Shown in pieces: positions 36,828 through 46,854 of a stretch of DNA of 64,000 nt. The stretch is from Prorocentrum cordatum (taxonomy: Eukaryota; Sar; Dinophyceae; Prorocentrales; Prorocentraceae): NCBI GenBank assembly GCA_963575745.1, contig CAUYUJ010000359.1, positions 1-64,000 on the forward strand. The letters run 5' to 3'. Within the stretch, counting starts at the first letter, position 1, and the number at the start of each line of letters is the position of its first letter. The position numbers and the translations under genes were made by a program. The notes beneath the pieces were generated by a model that was not told the DNA's origin, did no database searches, and saw only the letters and a list, made by a program, of their open reading frames with translations.

Positions 36828-39262
36828 CGTATGCGTGCGTGTGTGCGTGTGTGTGTGTGGTGTGGTGTGTGTGTGTTGTGCGTGTGTCTTGCGTGGAGGG
36901 GGGCGGGGAGAGAGGAGGAGGAGGAGGAAGGGAGGTGTGTGTGTGTGCGTGTGTGTGCGTGTGTGTGCGTGTGTGCCAGCGTGTGTGTTGCATGCGTGTG
37001 TTTCGTGTGTGTGTGGGGTGTGTGGCGTGTGCGTATGTATGTGTGTTTGGTTGTGTGTGTCTGTGTGTGCTTGTGTTTTTGTGTGTGGTGGTGTGTGTGG
37101 ATGGTTTTCTGTGTGTGTGCTTGTGTGTGTTGGTGTGTGTCTGCGTGGTTGTGTACGTGTGTGTGTGTGTGCCTGTGTGTGTGCGCGTGCGTACGTGTGT
37201 GTGGCGTTTGCGTATGCCTGTGTGTTGGTTTGTGTGTGGTTGTGCGTGTGCGTGTGATTGTGTTTGCGTGTTTGTGCCATTGTGTGTTTGTGTGTGATTG
37301 TGGTTGTGTATGCGCTTGTGCGTGTTCTTGTTGGTGTGGTTGTGTTTGTGTTTGTGCGTGTGTGTGTGTGCCTCTGGTTGTGTGTGTGTGGTTGTGTTTG
37401 TGTTTGTTTGTACGTGTGTCTGTACGTGTGCGCGTGTGAGCGTGTGTGCGCGTGCATTGCTCTTTGTGCAGGGGGATGAGGAGGAGGAAGGGGAGGTGGG
37501 GGAGGAGGAGGCTGAGGAGGAAAAGGAGGAGGAGGAGGACGCGGAGGAGGACGAAGAGATGTGTGTGTGTATGGTTGTGTGTGCGTGCGTGTGTGTGTCG
37601 GTGTGTGTGTGTGTGTGTGTCAGTGCGCGTGAGGTGTATGTGCGTGTGTTGTGTGTTGTGTGTAGTCGTGGCTGTGTTTGGTTGCGTTTGTGGTTGTGTG
37701 TGTGTGTGATTTTGCCTGTGCCTGTATTGTGCGTGTGTGTGGGTGCTTGTGTGTGCGTGGGCGTGTGCAGGTTCGCGTGCGTGTGCGTGTGTGCGTGTGT
37801 GTGCGTGTGCGTGTGCGCTTGCGTGTGCGTGTGCGTGTAGGTGTGCGCGTGCATATGCGTATGCGCGTGCGCGTGCGCGTACGCATGCGTGTGCGTGTGC
37901 ACGTTCGCGTGCGCGTGCGCCTGCACGTGCGCGTGCGCGTGCGCGTGCGCGTGCATGTGCGCGCGTGTGTGTGCTTGTGCCTGTGCTCAAGCGTGTGCCT
38001 GCGCGTGTGCGCGTGCGCGTGCGCGTGTGCGTGCGCCTGCGCCTGCGCCTGCGCCTGCGTGTGCGTGTGTGTGTTCGTGTGCGTGTTCGGGTGCGGGTGC
38101 GTGTGCGTGTTCGTGTGCGCGTGCTTGTGCGTGCGCGTATGCCTGTGTTTGTGCGTGTCTGGGTGCCCGTGCGTGTGTGTGTGTGTGTGTGCGTGTGCGT
38201 GTGCGTTTGCGTGCGCGCGTGTGTGTGTGTGTGTGCGTGTGCGTGTGCGTGTGCATGTGTCTGTGCGTGTGCGTGTGTGTGTGAGTGTGTGCGTGTGTGT
38301 GTGTGTGTTAGTGTGTTTGTGTGTGGTTGCGCTGCTCCCTGCGTGATTGAGCAGGAGGAGCAAGAGGAGGAAAAGGAGGAGAGGAGGAGGAGGACAAGAG
38401 CAGGAGGGAGGAGGAGGAGGAACAGGGGGAGCAAGAGGCGGAGGAAGAGAAAGAGGAGGAGGAGGAGGAGGTGGAAGAGGAGGTGTGTGTGGGCGTGTGA
38501 GTGTGCGTGTGTGTCTGTGCGTGTGTGTCTCTGTGTGTGTCTGTGTGTGTGCGTGCGTGTGTGTGCGTGTGTGCGTTTGTATGTGTGTGTGTGTGTTTGT
38601 GTGCTTGTGTGTGTTTGTGTTTGTGTGTGTTTGTGTGTGTTTGTATGTGTATGCGCGTGTGTATGTTTGTGTGTGTGTCTGCGTGCGTGCTTGTTCGTAT
38701 GTGGGTGGTTTTATAGTTGTGTGTGTATGTGTGTTTCTGTGTGTGCTTATGTGTGCGTGTGTGTGTGTGTTTGTGTGTGCGCGTGTTTGGATTAGTGAGT
38801 GTGTGTGTGTGTGCGTGTGTGTGGCGGTGTGTTTGTGCATGTTTGTTTGCGTTTGTGCGTGTTTGTGTGTTGTTTGTGCGTGTTTATGTGTTGTGTGTGT
38901 TGTGTGTGTTTGTGTGTGTTCGTGTGTGTGTGGTTATGTGTGGATGCGTGTTTGTGGATATGTGTTTGTGTGTGTTTGTGTGTGTGCGTGTGTGTCTGTG
39001 TGTTTGTGTGTGTTTGTGTGTGGTGTTGTGTGTGGTGTTGTTGTGTGTGTGTGTGTGTGTGTGTGAGTGTGTGTGTGTGTTGTGTGTGCGTGTTTGTCTG
39101 TGTGTTTGTGTGTGTGTGTTGTTGTGTGTGTTGTTGTGTGTGTTGTTGTGTAGGTGTGTGTGTTAGTGTGTGTGTGTGTGTTAGTGTGTGTGTGTTTTAG
39201 TGTGTGTGTGTGTGAGTGTGTGAGTGTGTGAGTGTGTGTGTTTGTGCTTGTGTGTTTGTATT
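35271..39262. repeat. 4-kb GT-rich tract with GGA islands
   Basis: Almost entirely (GT)n and (GTGTGC)n with GGGTCT (35970-36060) and GGGTGC variants. Three purine islands interrupt it at about 36895-36937, 37470-37561 and 38349-38484. G and T dominate the + strand. Alternating GT/GC dinucleotides are prone to Z-DNA. All long frames (up to 1160 codons on minus) are repeat artefacts. Confidence 0.97.
35533..35632. other. assembly gap of 100 N
   Basis: Exactly 100 N within the GT tract. True length unknown, so the tract size and the spacing of its flanks are uncertain. Confidence 1.
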
Positions 39263-39277
39263 ATTCCCAGCAGTATG

Positions 39278-39400
39278 GCATCGTTCGGACGTGTGTTTGG
39301 GTTTTCGGCGAGGGCCATCAAGGAGCATCTTGGATCACCTCGCAGAAAACAAGCACACGAAACCGACATATGCATGGGGAATGGACGTTTGAGCGATGGC
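39278..39400 (+). mobile_element. element M, copy 3
   Basis: GGCATCGTTCGGACGTGTG, TTCGGCGAGGGCCATCAAGG and TGAGCGATGGCG. Inverted ends visible (GGCATCGTTCGGACG against GACGTTTGAGCGATGGC). Confidence 0.62.
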
Positions 39401-39512
39401 GAACACAAGTCCGCGTGGCCCCCGAACGTGTCTGACGACTGGGTGCGCGCGCGCGGTTCTCCGCGCACGGGCTCGACAGCGAGGCGCTGCGCCCGCCCGC
39501 CACGACCGAGAG
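39401..39512 (+). CDS. weak candidate exon before a GT run
   Basis: ACACAAG could be an acceptor, after which one frame reads SAWPPNVSDDWVRARGSPRT. A second frame reads FSAHGLDSEALRPPATTERA with better third positions. A GTGCGTGTGTG run follows at 39517. Frame unresolved. Confidence 0.2.
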
Positions 39513-39544
39513 AGCGTGTGCGTGTGTGTGTGTGTGTGTGCTGG

Positions 39545-40290
39545 GTTGTCCTCCCCAATCGGGAGAGTCGGGCTGGAGAGTTCTCGAAATTTGTGCGTCT
39601 TGGCGCCGTGTCTGGATCGTCGTTCGGCGATTGCAAAGGGTACGGTTACGCCAGGGTGTGGTTTGCGATCTGGGTCGTTGGTGCCTGGGGCGCACGACAG
39701 TCTCCTCTCCGGGCCTCCTCGGGGCTCGGCGGAGAGCTCTGTCGGGGTCCCCGCCCGCTCCCCCCAGGGTGGGTGTCGGTTGCAAACCGCACACTTTGCA
39801 AACCACACCCTTCGGAGTCGCCGACTCAGGACCGGGTGCATTGCCCTTCAGCAGCGCGCAGGAAGGCTGCAAGAGGGCGGGCGCATTTTCGCGCGGCATG
39901 GCGCAAGAACGTGGTAGGAGACCGCGACCCACCCTCCTGCGTCAAAGTGAGTTTGGGCCTGCACCTTTCCGCTCCATCCTTACACGACTGGCTTTGCTGG
40001 TAGAAGGGGCTGGCACGGGAGGTGCGCAGGCCAGTACAATTTTGCAGCAGACAGGGTAGTTCTGGTCTCGTCTGCCCGTGTTGCGAGGTAGATATGCTCA
40101 GCGGTTTTACGCTGGTTCGGGCTTATCCGTCCAAAAACACAGTGGGTTCTGAGCACTACGGTTTACCAGCGATGCGATTGCAAATCCATCGTTGGCAACT
40201 TGAGAATTTCGAGCAGAGCGGGGGCCGCCATGGAGACACAAAGAAGCAGTTGTCCCTGATATTCCTCCCGCCTCCACTTCCTCCTCCCGT
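39545..40290. other. unassigned
   Basis: Overlapping frames on both strands (minus 39318-39932, plus 39224-40003). TTGCAAACCGCACACTTTGC/TTGCAAACCACACC is a short internal repeat near 39780. No gene supported. Confidence 0.3.
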
Positions 40291-40299
40291 GGGCGCAAA

Positions 40300-40400
40300 C
40301 CATATCCGTACCCGCGGACTCGCGGGGCCGGGCCCCTGGGCCGCGGCCCCGCGGATACGGGGCGTTTTTTCGCGGATGCCCCGCGCAGAACGCCTCTGTG
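40300..40400 (+). repeat. GC palindrome repeat S, copy 2
   Basis: CCGCGGACTCGCGGGGCCGG, CGCGGCCCCGCGGATACGGG and TTCGCGGATGCCCCGCGC, as in 9680-9925. Confidence 0.6.
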
Positions 40401-40783
40401 CCACCGCGTATCCGCGGGATCGCGCCACGGAGCCCAGACCGCGAGGCCGCGGATGCGGATGTGTTCGCCGCTCGGGATCCTCCCTCCTTTCTCCTCCGGT
40501 TCCTCTTTATCCCCGTCTCCCAGCCATTCCCCTCTTCCCGCCTCCTGCCATCAGTAGGGCAAGACGCAGGATAGCGAGGAGGAGAGCAGCAGATGGGGGA
40601 GGACGACGAGAAGGAGCAGGAGTCGAGTAGAGGAACGAGGGCAGAATTGATCTACCCCAAAATTCATTGTTCGCCGAACCTACGGAAAACAAACGTACAT
40701 AGCCCCGTAAATCTACGAACATGATTCGCGTGTCATGCATTCTTCGCGGGGAAGCCCAGCGTGGAGTAAATCAATTATGTAGT
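40401..40783. other. unassigned
   Basis: GC-rich then mixed sequence with no shared repeat recognised and no convincing frame. It ends at TATGTAG, a possible acceptor for the next feature. Confidence 0.3.
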
Positions 40784-41205
40784 CGATCCTCTACTCGACG
40801 GAGAACAAAGAGCGCACGAACGTGAACAGCAATGGCCAGGAGAAGGAGCTGGAGGACCTGGAGCAGAAGCACGAGGAGGAGCAGCAGCAGGAGGACCAAG
40901 GCCAGCCTGAGGAGCAGGAGGACCAGCACGACAGGCAAGGCGATGCAGCCCAGGAGGAGAAACAACACACAGACAAAATTAATCGTCGACCCCCAGGACA
41001 TGGGAAGCGGGGGGAAGACGATAACCCAGAAAATATAGGAGTTGGGGGAATCCTGGGATTTGTGTCTGTTTGTGTGTCCCTGGGCCCCGTCAGTAGCCCA
41101 GGGGCCAGGAGGAGAAGCGGGGAAGGAGGAGCAGCTGAGCAGGAGGGCCAGGACGAGAAGCACAGCACGCAGGACCAGGAGTTGCAGCAGGAGGCGCGTC
41201 ATTGA
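40784..41205 (+). CDS. candidate Glu/Gln-rich coding region traversed by element E
   Basis: After the possible acceptor AATTATGTAG the frame reads SILYSTENKERTNVNSNGQE and KELEDLEQKHEEEQQQEDQ to the left edge of E copy 4 (40952). It continues open through the element and resumes as AEQEGQDEKHSTQDQELQQE, ARH and a TGA at 41203-41205. Outside the element about 95% of third positions are G or C on both sides in the same frame. The product would be a highly charged, probably helical or coiled-coil region of unknown function. The element is either translated in frame or removed as an intron. Confidence 0.45.
40952..41091 (+). mobile_element. element E, copy 4, inside a coding-like frame
   Basis: AGGAGGAGAAACAACACACA to TTTGTGTGTCCCTGGGCCCC, 140 bp. 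TGCAGCCC at 40944-40951 and AGTAGCCC at 41092-41099 (6 of 8). No in-frame stop. One GT-AG pair (from TCGTCGACC near 40985 to CCCAG near 41100) would also keep the flanking frame. Confidence 0.82.
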
Positions 41206-41227
41206 GCGAGAGGGGCGGCGAGGAGGC

Positions 41228-41405
41228 GGCGAGTCGGCGGCCGTGCGCGCGAGGTGCCCGAGCGGCCAGAGAGGGAGTGCCACGGGGGCGACGTGGTCGT
41301 GTCGGGCGCCTACAAAGGCCGCGCACCGGCCCCCCGTGGGCGCCAGCGCGGCGCACGCCCCAGCATTTCTTGTTTGGCGTCGCGGCCGCGCGCGCAGCGA
41401 TGCGG
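41228..41405 (+). CDS. candidate exon before the CA tract
   Basis: The + frame reads VGGRAREVPERPERECHGGD, VVVSGAYKGRAPAPRGRQR and GARPSISCLASRPRAQR, mostly with G/C third positions, then enters the (CA)n tract. No family is recognised. Its relation to the stop at 41203 is unclear. Confidence 0.35.
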
Positions 41406-41409
41406 CCCC

Positions 41410-41641
<232 letters not shown>

Positions 41642-41794
41642 CTTCCTCCAGCGCGCGGCTGAGTCCAAGCCGCGGAGCGACGCAACGGGCTGCGGTTGCA
41701 TCGGATCGCCTGCCCTCCCCATGAATGAGTGTGGGCTATAAGAGGCACGGACCGCACGCAGCAGGCGCGAGGAGGAGGAGGAGGACCAGTGTAA

Positions 41795-42475
41795 ACTCAA
41801 GAGTCATCAACGATGTTGGAATAAACCCTCCCTTCAAGCTCCCTCTTCATAGACCCCTACAATGGTTCATTTCCATTGAGGGAACTGCCTCGTTGGAAGA
41901 CAACCGTTTGAAGACCCTGAAGCATGCCAAAACATTGTTCTCGGGATTCCAACGCCACGGACCAACCTGACTGTTGCGTCTTGACGGCCCTGAATCCTGC
42001 CAGAACGCCATTCGTGGATTTCGGCACAGCGAATCAACGTAAGTGTTGCGCCCGCATAATCTGTGACCCTTTCAAAGCACAGTGCCTGGTACGTTGATGA
42101 TGGGAATTCGTGAAGCCCTTACAAATGTTGTAAGCGAATGTGCGTGGCGATAAAGCGAGAGCAACATTTTGAACAGGAGCCGCCCTCAATCCGCGAAGTC
42201 CTTGCATTGTTTAAACGAATGCGCGCCGCGCTAAGGCGAGAGCTACATTTTGAAAACGGGTCGCCCTCAATCAGTGAAACTTTTGCAAATGTTCAAAACG
42301 AATGTGCGCCGCGCTAAGGCGAGAGCCACATTTTGAAAACCACCCGCCTTCAATCCGTGAGACTCTTGTAAACGTTTCAAACGAATGTGCGCCACGCTAG
42401 GGCGCGAGCCACATTTTGAAAACGACCCGCCCTCTATCTGTGAAATTGGTGCCAAGTTTTTTAGCTTCCGAGTCA
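41795..42475 (+). repeat. unit P, copy 1, ending in four 82-bp tandem repeats
   Basis: The lead sequence (CATCAACGATGTTGGAATAA, GGGATTCCAACGCCACGGAC, CCTGAATCCTGCCAGAACG) is followed by repeats with CGAATGTGCGYCGCGCTAAG at 42135, 42216, 42299 and 42382. The spacing is 81-83 bases. Lead and repeats recur at 60640-60985. No ORF. Could be a structured non-coding RNA or promoter array, but nothing proves it. Confidence 0.7.
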
Positions 42476-42569
42476 TGAGTGGCGAGGATGTCTGAGGCGA
42501 AACGCCCGGCCCGCGCTAAGAATTGCCGCGGCCTGCGACATAGAGAAGTTAATCAGAAGGAAACGGAAT

Positions 42570-42655
42570 GGAGGAAGAGGAGGTGGAGGAGGAGGAGCAG
42601 GTGGAGGTGGAGGTGGAGGAGGAGGAGCAGGAGGGGGAGGAGGAGGAGGAGGGCG
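42570..42655. repeat. GGA tract
   Basis: (GGA)n with CAGGT and GTGGAGGT variants. Confidence 0.9.
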
Positions 42656-42796
42656 CCCATCGTTGGCTCGGAGGTCTCTGTGGGGCGTCTCTAGCGCCGC
42701 TCGTGGAAACTGGCAGGGGGCGGCTCCTGGGAGGTGTCCGCGGATGCCGATTTTGATTTGTCGTTGGCGCTGCCCCCACCATCCTTCTCCCGAACC

Positions 42797-43327
42797 GTAA
42801 GTCGGGAATTCCCTCCACAGGAGGAATATTCAATTTAAGCAGTCAAGAAAAACATAGTCTGGGGATGATTTTTGATTATTAATCGCTTCGCTCATTCCGC
42901 CAGCCCTGGAGCCTTCTTTAAGGCCTCTTGGGGGCCTCGTGGGGAACTCTTGGGAGTCTCTTAGGGCTCCTTGGCGGCGTCTTTGGGGCCCCCAGGGCCT
43001 CTTGGGGGGCTCTTGTGGGCCTCTTGGGGCAGGAGAGGGGGTAGTCGATTGCGGCTCCCCCCTCGGAGGCCACGATCCTCGTGAGGGGTGTCGAAAAATT
43101 GCCCGGTCCGGGGTCTCCTCCCGGGCTTCTCCCGGGGAACTTTTCGCCCGGGGACCCCCAGGGGCCGCCCCGCGCGCGCGCGCGAACTAGAAATATTGTT
43201 AACCAGTTACCAGAGATCTTAGCACGCCTCTGGCCCGTTGGGCCAGCGAATTTCTGAATATTCTTGAATATGTCGTGCCTTTTTCCCCCAAGACAGATCC
43301 GCCTGTAGGAGGACATGCCCGACTTAA
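42797..43327 (+). mobile_element. composite element A, copy 5, with duplicated flank
   Basis: The left end GTAAGTCGGGAATTCCCTCC and the right end GGACATGCCCGACTTAA are 530 bases apart, with a GCCTCTTGGGG block and GC-rich sequence between. A flank starting GTTGGCGCTGCCCCCACC (31 bases, two mismatches) occurs just outside both ends, at 42763 and 43329. This is much longer than the 8-bp duplications of other copies, so duplication or recombination between two copies is likely. Confidence 0.65.
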
Positions 43328-43680
43328 TGTTGGCGCTGCCCCCACCGTCCTTCTTCCGTATCTCTCCTGCCCCTCCTGTCCTCCCTCCTTTTCCCTTCCT
43401 CGCGCTCCGCGGGCCTTCTGGCTCCCTCGCTTCCCTCTTCGGCTCCTTCCCCCTCGTCGTCGTCCTCACCCTCCTGCTGGACATGAGCAACCCTGCGACA
43501 GCTTCCACATCGTCTTCCGCCTCTCCGCAGTGCGGCGAGAGTGCGACGACAATCGCGAGTTGGCCCTTGTCCCGTACAGCGCTCAACACCACGATGCCTA
43601 TCTCTGCATAGACCCGCGCCCAGCTCCTCGCAGGAAGGGGGGGGAATCCCTTCTCTTTTCCTCTCCCTCGTCCTTCGGAG

Positions 43681-43904
43681 TTTCCTCCCCAGACATGCGA
43701 CGTCCTGATTTTTTCAAAACGGCGCCCCCGCCCTTGGAGCAACAGTTTGGTTGCGTCGGGCCTGTCCTTCCACAGGAGGAAGCTTCAAATCAGTATTGTC
43801 ACGTCGGGCCTGTCCTTCTGCAGGAGGAAGCTTCAGAACTAGTATTAAAAAATAAGGAAAAAAGAAAAAAAAAAAATCAGGACGTCGCATGTCTGGGGAG
43901 GAAA
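43681..43904. repeat. 34-bp perfect inverted repeat enclosing two A-type ends
   Basis: TTTCCTCCCCAGACATGCGA at 43681 continues to 43714 and is matched perfectly in reverse at 43871-43904. The loop holds two tandem A-like left ends (GTCGGGCCTGTCCTTC at 43755 and 43803, each followed by AGGAGGAAGCTTC) but no right end. Young by lack of mismatches. Confidence 0.88.
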
Positions 43905-44151
43905 CGTCCTGACCTTTTCCCCAGGGCCGGTTTTTCATCCTGAGTTTTTCTTACGGTTCCGGGGTTCCGGCGAGGGCCCCCAGGGGCCGAAAATAGGGGA
44001 ACGTTTGCCGCCCTGATTTTTTGTTCCGACGCGATCATGTCTGGGTCTCTTCCCCTCTTCAGTTTCCCCCCCCCCCCCCCCGTCATCGTCCTCACCCTCC
44101 TTCCTCGGTCAGCTGCCAGTTCTACGTATACGACGCCAGGCGTGCCTCGCT

Positions 44152-44192
44152 CGCGCGAGGGTCCGCCGCCGCTTCGGCGGATCCTCGCGCGT
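44152..44192. repeat. hairpin CGCGCGAGGGTCCGCCG
   Basis: Seventeen-base arms with one mismatch around CCGCTT. The preceding + frame CQFYVYDARRASLARG looks coding, but the hairpin accounts for most of it. Confidence 0.8.
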
Positions 44193-44226
44193 GCTGCTAG
44201 TGCGCAACCGCCGCGGCACGCGAGGC

Positions 44227-44468
44227 GCGTAGCTCAAGCAGTGGCGGAGCGTCATGGCTCGCTAATAGGCCCACCAAAGAATGTTCTAAGAGTTTTTTCT
44301 GGTCTTTACGAAATGTTCTTATAACATGTCTGGCTGAGCTTGTCTTGTTGTAACACGTCGGGGTTCTGTTCTAAGAACATGGTTTCTTTCTCAGAGTACT
44401 TGGGGGGGTCTAAGAACAGATCGTGGTGGGCCTATAGAAGAAGTGCCGGGACGGCCGGTCCCTGCTCA
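44227..44468 (+). mobile_element. element O, copy 3
   Basis: TCAAGCAGTGGCGGAGCGTC, GGCCCACCAAAGAATGTTC, and at the right GATCGTGGTGGGCCTATAG and GGCCGGTCCCTGCTC. GTAGC lies at both outer edges. Confidence 0.72.
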
Positions 44469-44591
44469 AGTAGCAGCGCGTTTTCTCCCTCAGCGTTCTC
44501 CAGGACCATCCACCGATCGGAGTAGGGACGCGATCTTTACCCGCGTCCAGGTCCAAGCAGGGCCAGTCCTACGACGATGACCTCCACTGCC

Positions 44592-44965
44592 AATAGCGCC
44601 GATAGCGCCCAACAGCGTTGAATGGCGCCTGATTGAATGCACATTGGCAGATGGCGCCCAATAGCGCCGAATGGCGCCCAAAAGCGCCCAATGGCGCTAC
44701 AGTGAAAACTCATAGTCAGGACGCACGGTTGTCCTTAGGGTACCTTTGCGTCCTTGTTTCTGCGGCCAGTCCTTCGCGGTCTTCACTGGCCGGCCATTCA
44801 GGGTGTTGGCAGGCCGCCGCCCAAAAAGTGCCAACTTCGACGTCCAAGGCCCTTGCGCCCTTACCATCGATTTCTCTTGTACGTGAGGGAGACGCATTAT
44901 ATCCGCTCTGCGCACGATCGGGCGCGCTATTGGGCGACGTTGGGACGACCAAGAGCTTCCGTGAA
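44592..44965. repeat. AATAGCGCC repeat with shared right end
   Basis: Nine- to ten-base ATGGCGCCCAATAGCGCCG units to about 44700, then after an unrelated middle GCATTATATCCGCTCTGCGC and GGGACGACCAAGAGC. Same order as 24757-24915. Confidence 0.55.
44697..44880 (-). CDS. candidate terminal exon, minus strand
   Basis: The minus frame reads EKSMVRAQGPWTSKLALFG, RRPANTLNGRPVKTAKDWP and QKQGRKGTLRTTVRPDYEF SL before a stop at 44697. Basic and balanced, with third positions about 58% G/C, so weaker by that test. CGTACAAG just upstream could be an acceptor. No family is recognised. It lies inside the variable middle of a dispersed unit. Confidence 0.33.
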
Positions 44966-45314
44966 TTGCTACTCTGGGGGCTTCTTGAGGCCAGCTGGGG
45001 CTACTCGGGGGTCCAGCTGAGGCCAGCCCGGACTATCTGGGCGGGGGTCATTTGTGCGCAACCCGAAGGTTTGCCATCGTGATTTCTCCCCTCCTAGTCC
45101 TTCAAGGGCTTGACGACTCTTCGCCTATTGACGTGAGGGAGTCAAGATTGATAGATAAGGTAAGTGTGGATGCCGAGGTAACGCCTAGTAAACCCAAGTA
45201 ACTCAACAGATCTCCAGGGAAGTTTGGAGCAACTGGTGGCCGCTCCAGCGCGACCCCTTCCCAGTCGTAGAGGGGAGCGGGTGCGGAGGAGGCAGAGGAG
45301 GGGACGGCATACGT

Positions 45315-45375
45315 GGAGGGCAGAGGAGGAGGAGGAGGAGGAGGAGGAGGAGTGGGAGATGGAGGAGAAGGGGGA
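45315..45375. repeat. GGA tract
   Basis: (GGA)n with GAT and AAG variants, just upstream of a candidate exon. Confidence 0.88.
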
Positions 45376-45418
45376 AGAGGACAGCAGCAGTCGTGAAGCC
45401 CTTGCCGACCCCAGCCAG

Positions 45419-45520
45419 GCATCACGCGCAGCCAGGCCCGGAAGCTGGAGGACGTGGCGCGCGACAACCGCCTGCGGGAGGCGCGCTTCGAGGCGCGCCC
45501 CGGGCCGCGCCCGCCTCCCA
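45419..45520 (+). CDS. candidate exon, ITRSQARKLEDVARDNRLRE patch
   Basis: Acceptor-like CCCCAGCCAG precedes a + frame reading ITRSQARKLEDVARDNRLRE then ARFEARPGPRPPPTPP. Nearly every third position of the first 26 codons is G or C. Charged and helix-forming, perhaps coiled coil. An in-frame TGA lies upstream of the acceptor, so the patch would start at a splice site. Family unknown. Confidence 0.45.
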
Positions 45521-45571
45521 CCCCCCCCGTTCGGGAGGGGCCTCCAGCAGGGCCCTTTTCGACTCTTCTGG

Positions 45572-45775
45572 CTCGATTGGACTTCGATTTCGATCGATTC
45601 CGATTTCGACTCGATTCGACCTCGGATTCCGATTTGGAGCTCGGTTTCCCAATGGAGGCCTTACCAGCTTGCCGACTTTCGCCGATTCTACTGTTCCCGA
45701 TTCGGCTGCCGACTTCCGCTGATCCGATTAATGTCGATCGCCGGTCCGACTTATCGATTCTAGCCTGGGCTCTCC
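45572..45775 (+). repeat. dispersed repeat N, copy 2
   Basis: CGATTTCGATCGATTCCG, CCGATTCGGCTGCCGACTTC and GATCCGATTAATGTCGATCG mirror the order in 13785-13982. Both copies end in CTGGGCT.TCCT. The following 45776-46125 is unassigned. Confidence 0.6.
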
Positions 45776-46125
45776 TGGGCTCTCCTCTATTATGAGTAGC
45801 TGTGATGTGATCTATCATGTCATGCGCATGGTAGTCACCTCTATCACCCTCTTCGCGGACCTCGGCGGGCTACTGAAAAGTCTTGATATCTATCTTCTCG
45901 CCGTTGCGTGCTTAGGTCCGTGTGTTTGTTTCTTCGCCTATGTCGCACTTTGTTTGTTTGCCGAAGACGCCTACATCGAATCACCGCCGCCCCCCGCCTT
46001 CTAAGATACACCTATGTGGCCAAACGCTCGGGCAAGGTTTGTCCCCGCTATTGGACCATGCGTTCCCCCAACCGTTGTGGAAGCCCTCGAAGGAACACGT
46101 GTGGGAGGAAGAGGAGGATGAGGAG

Positions 46126-46204
46126 AGAATGAGAGAGAGAGAGAGAAAGAAAGGAAGAAAGAGAAAGAGAAAGAGAGAAAATGAGAGGAAAAGGGAGGAC
46201 GAGG
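46126..46204. repeat. GAGA/AAAG purine tract
   Basis: GAGAGAGAGAGAAAGAAAGG-type purine sequence. Confidence 0.9.
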
Positions 46205-46800
46205 AGAAGGATGAGAGGACCTCTTGAGAGCTTCTTGTGTCATTCTTGGTGGGGCCTCCGGGAAGCTTCCTGGGGGCCTCTTGGAGACCTCTTGGGGCCC
46301 TCCTGGGGGCCTTTGGGGGCTACTTGCGGGTCTCTTTGGTCATCTTCCGGCGTTCCAGGTCCGTCTTGGGAGCCTCTTTGGGGCATGTTCAGCGCTCTTG
46401 GGGCGTTTCAGGATCGTCTTGAGGGCTATCCTGGGCGTCTGGGAGGCCTCTTGGGCCGATTTGGGGCCCTGTGGGGGCCGTCTTGGGAGCCTCTTGGGCC
46501 ATCTTGGAGGCCTCTGGGTCGATCTTGGGGCATAATCTTGGGGGCCTCTTGGGCGTCGAAAGCTCGTCGGAAGGTCGTTTTGAAGCAATTGCCAAGATCC
46601 ATCAACCACCGATGGAATATCGATGATTTGGGTCTCTTCGGGCCTTCCTGGGGGACCTCTTAGAGGCATCTTAGTCCGAATTTGGGGCATATTGGGCCAG
46701 ATTGAGGCTATCTTAGGCCGTCGTGACTGCATCTTGGGCCGTTGTGAAGCCATCCTCGTGCCATCTTGGGCTCTCTTGGGGCCAGCTTGGCCGTCTGGGA
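46205..46800 (+). repeat. GCCTCTTGGGG minisatellite, 600-bp block
   Basis: Longest block of the degenerate unit. Toward 46700 it drifts to GCCATCTTGGG and TGGGCCGTCGTGA. Confidence 0.85.
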
Positions 46801-46854
46801 TACCCCCCACGACCGCCACCCCTAGAGTCCCGCAACGCTTGCAAGAGCAACACA

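Noticed and set aside
34952-38434. 1160-codon minus-strand frame rich in Thr and His
   Set aside because: It is the translation of the GT/CA tract, including the N gap. Pure repeat artefact.
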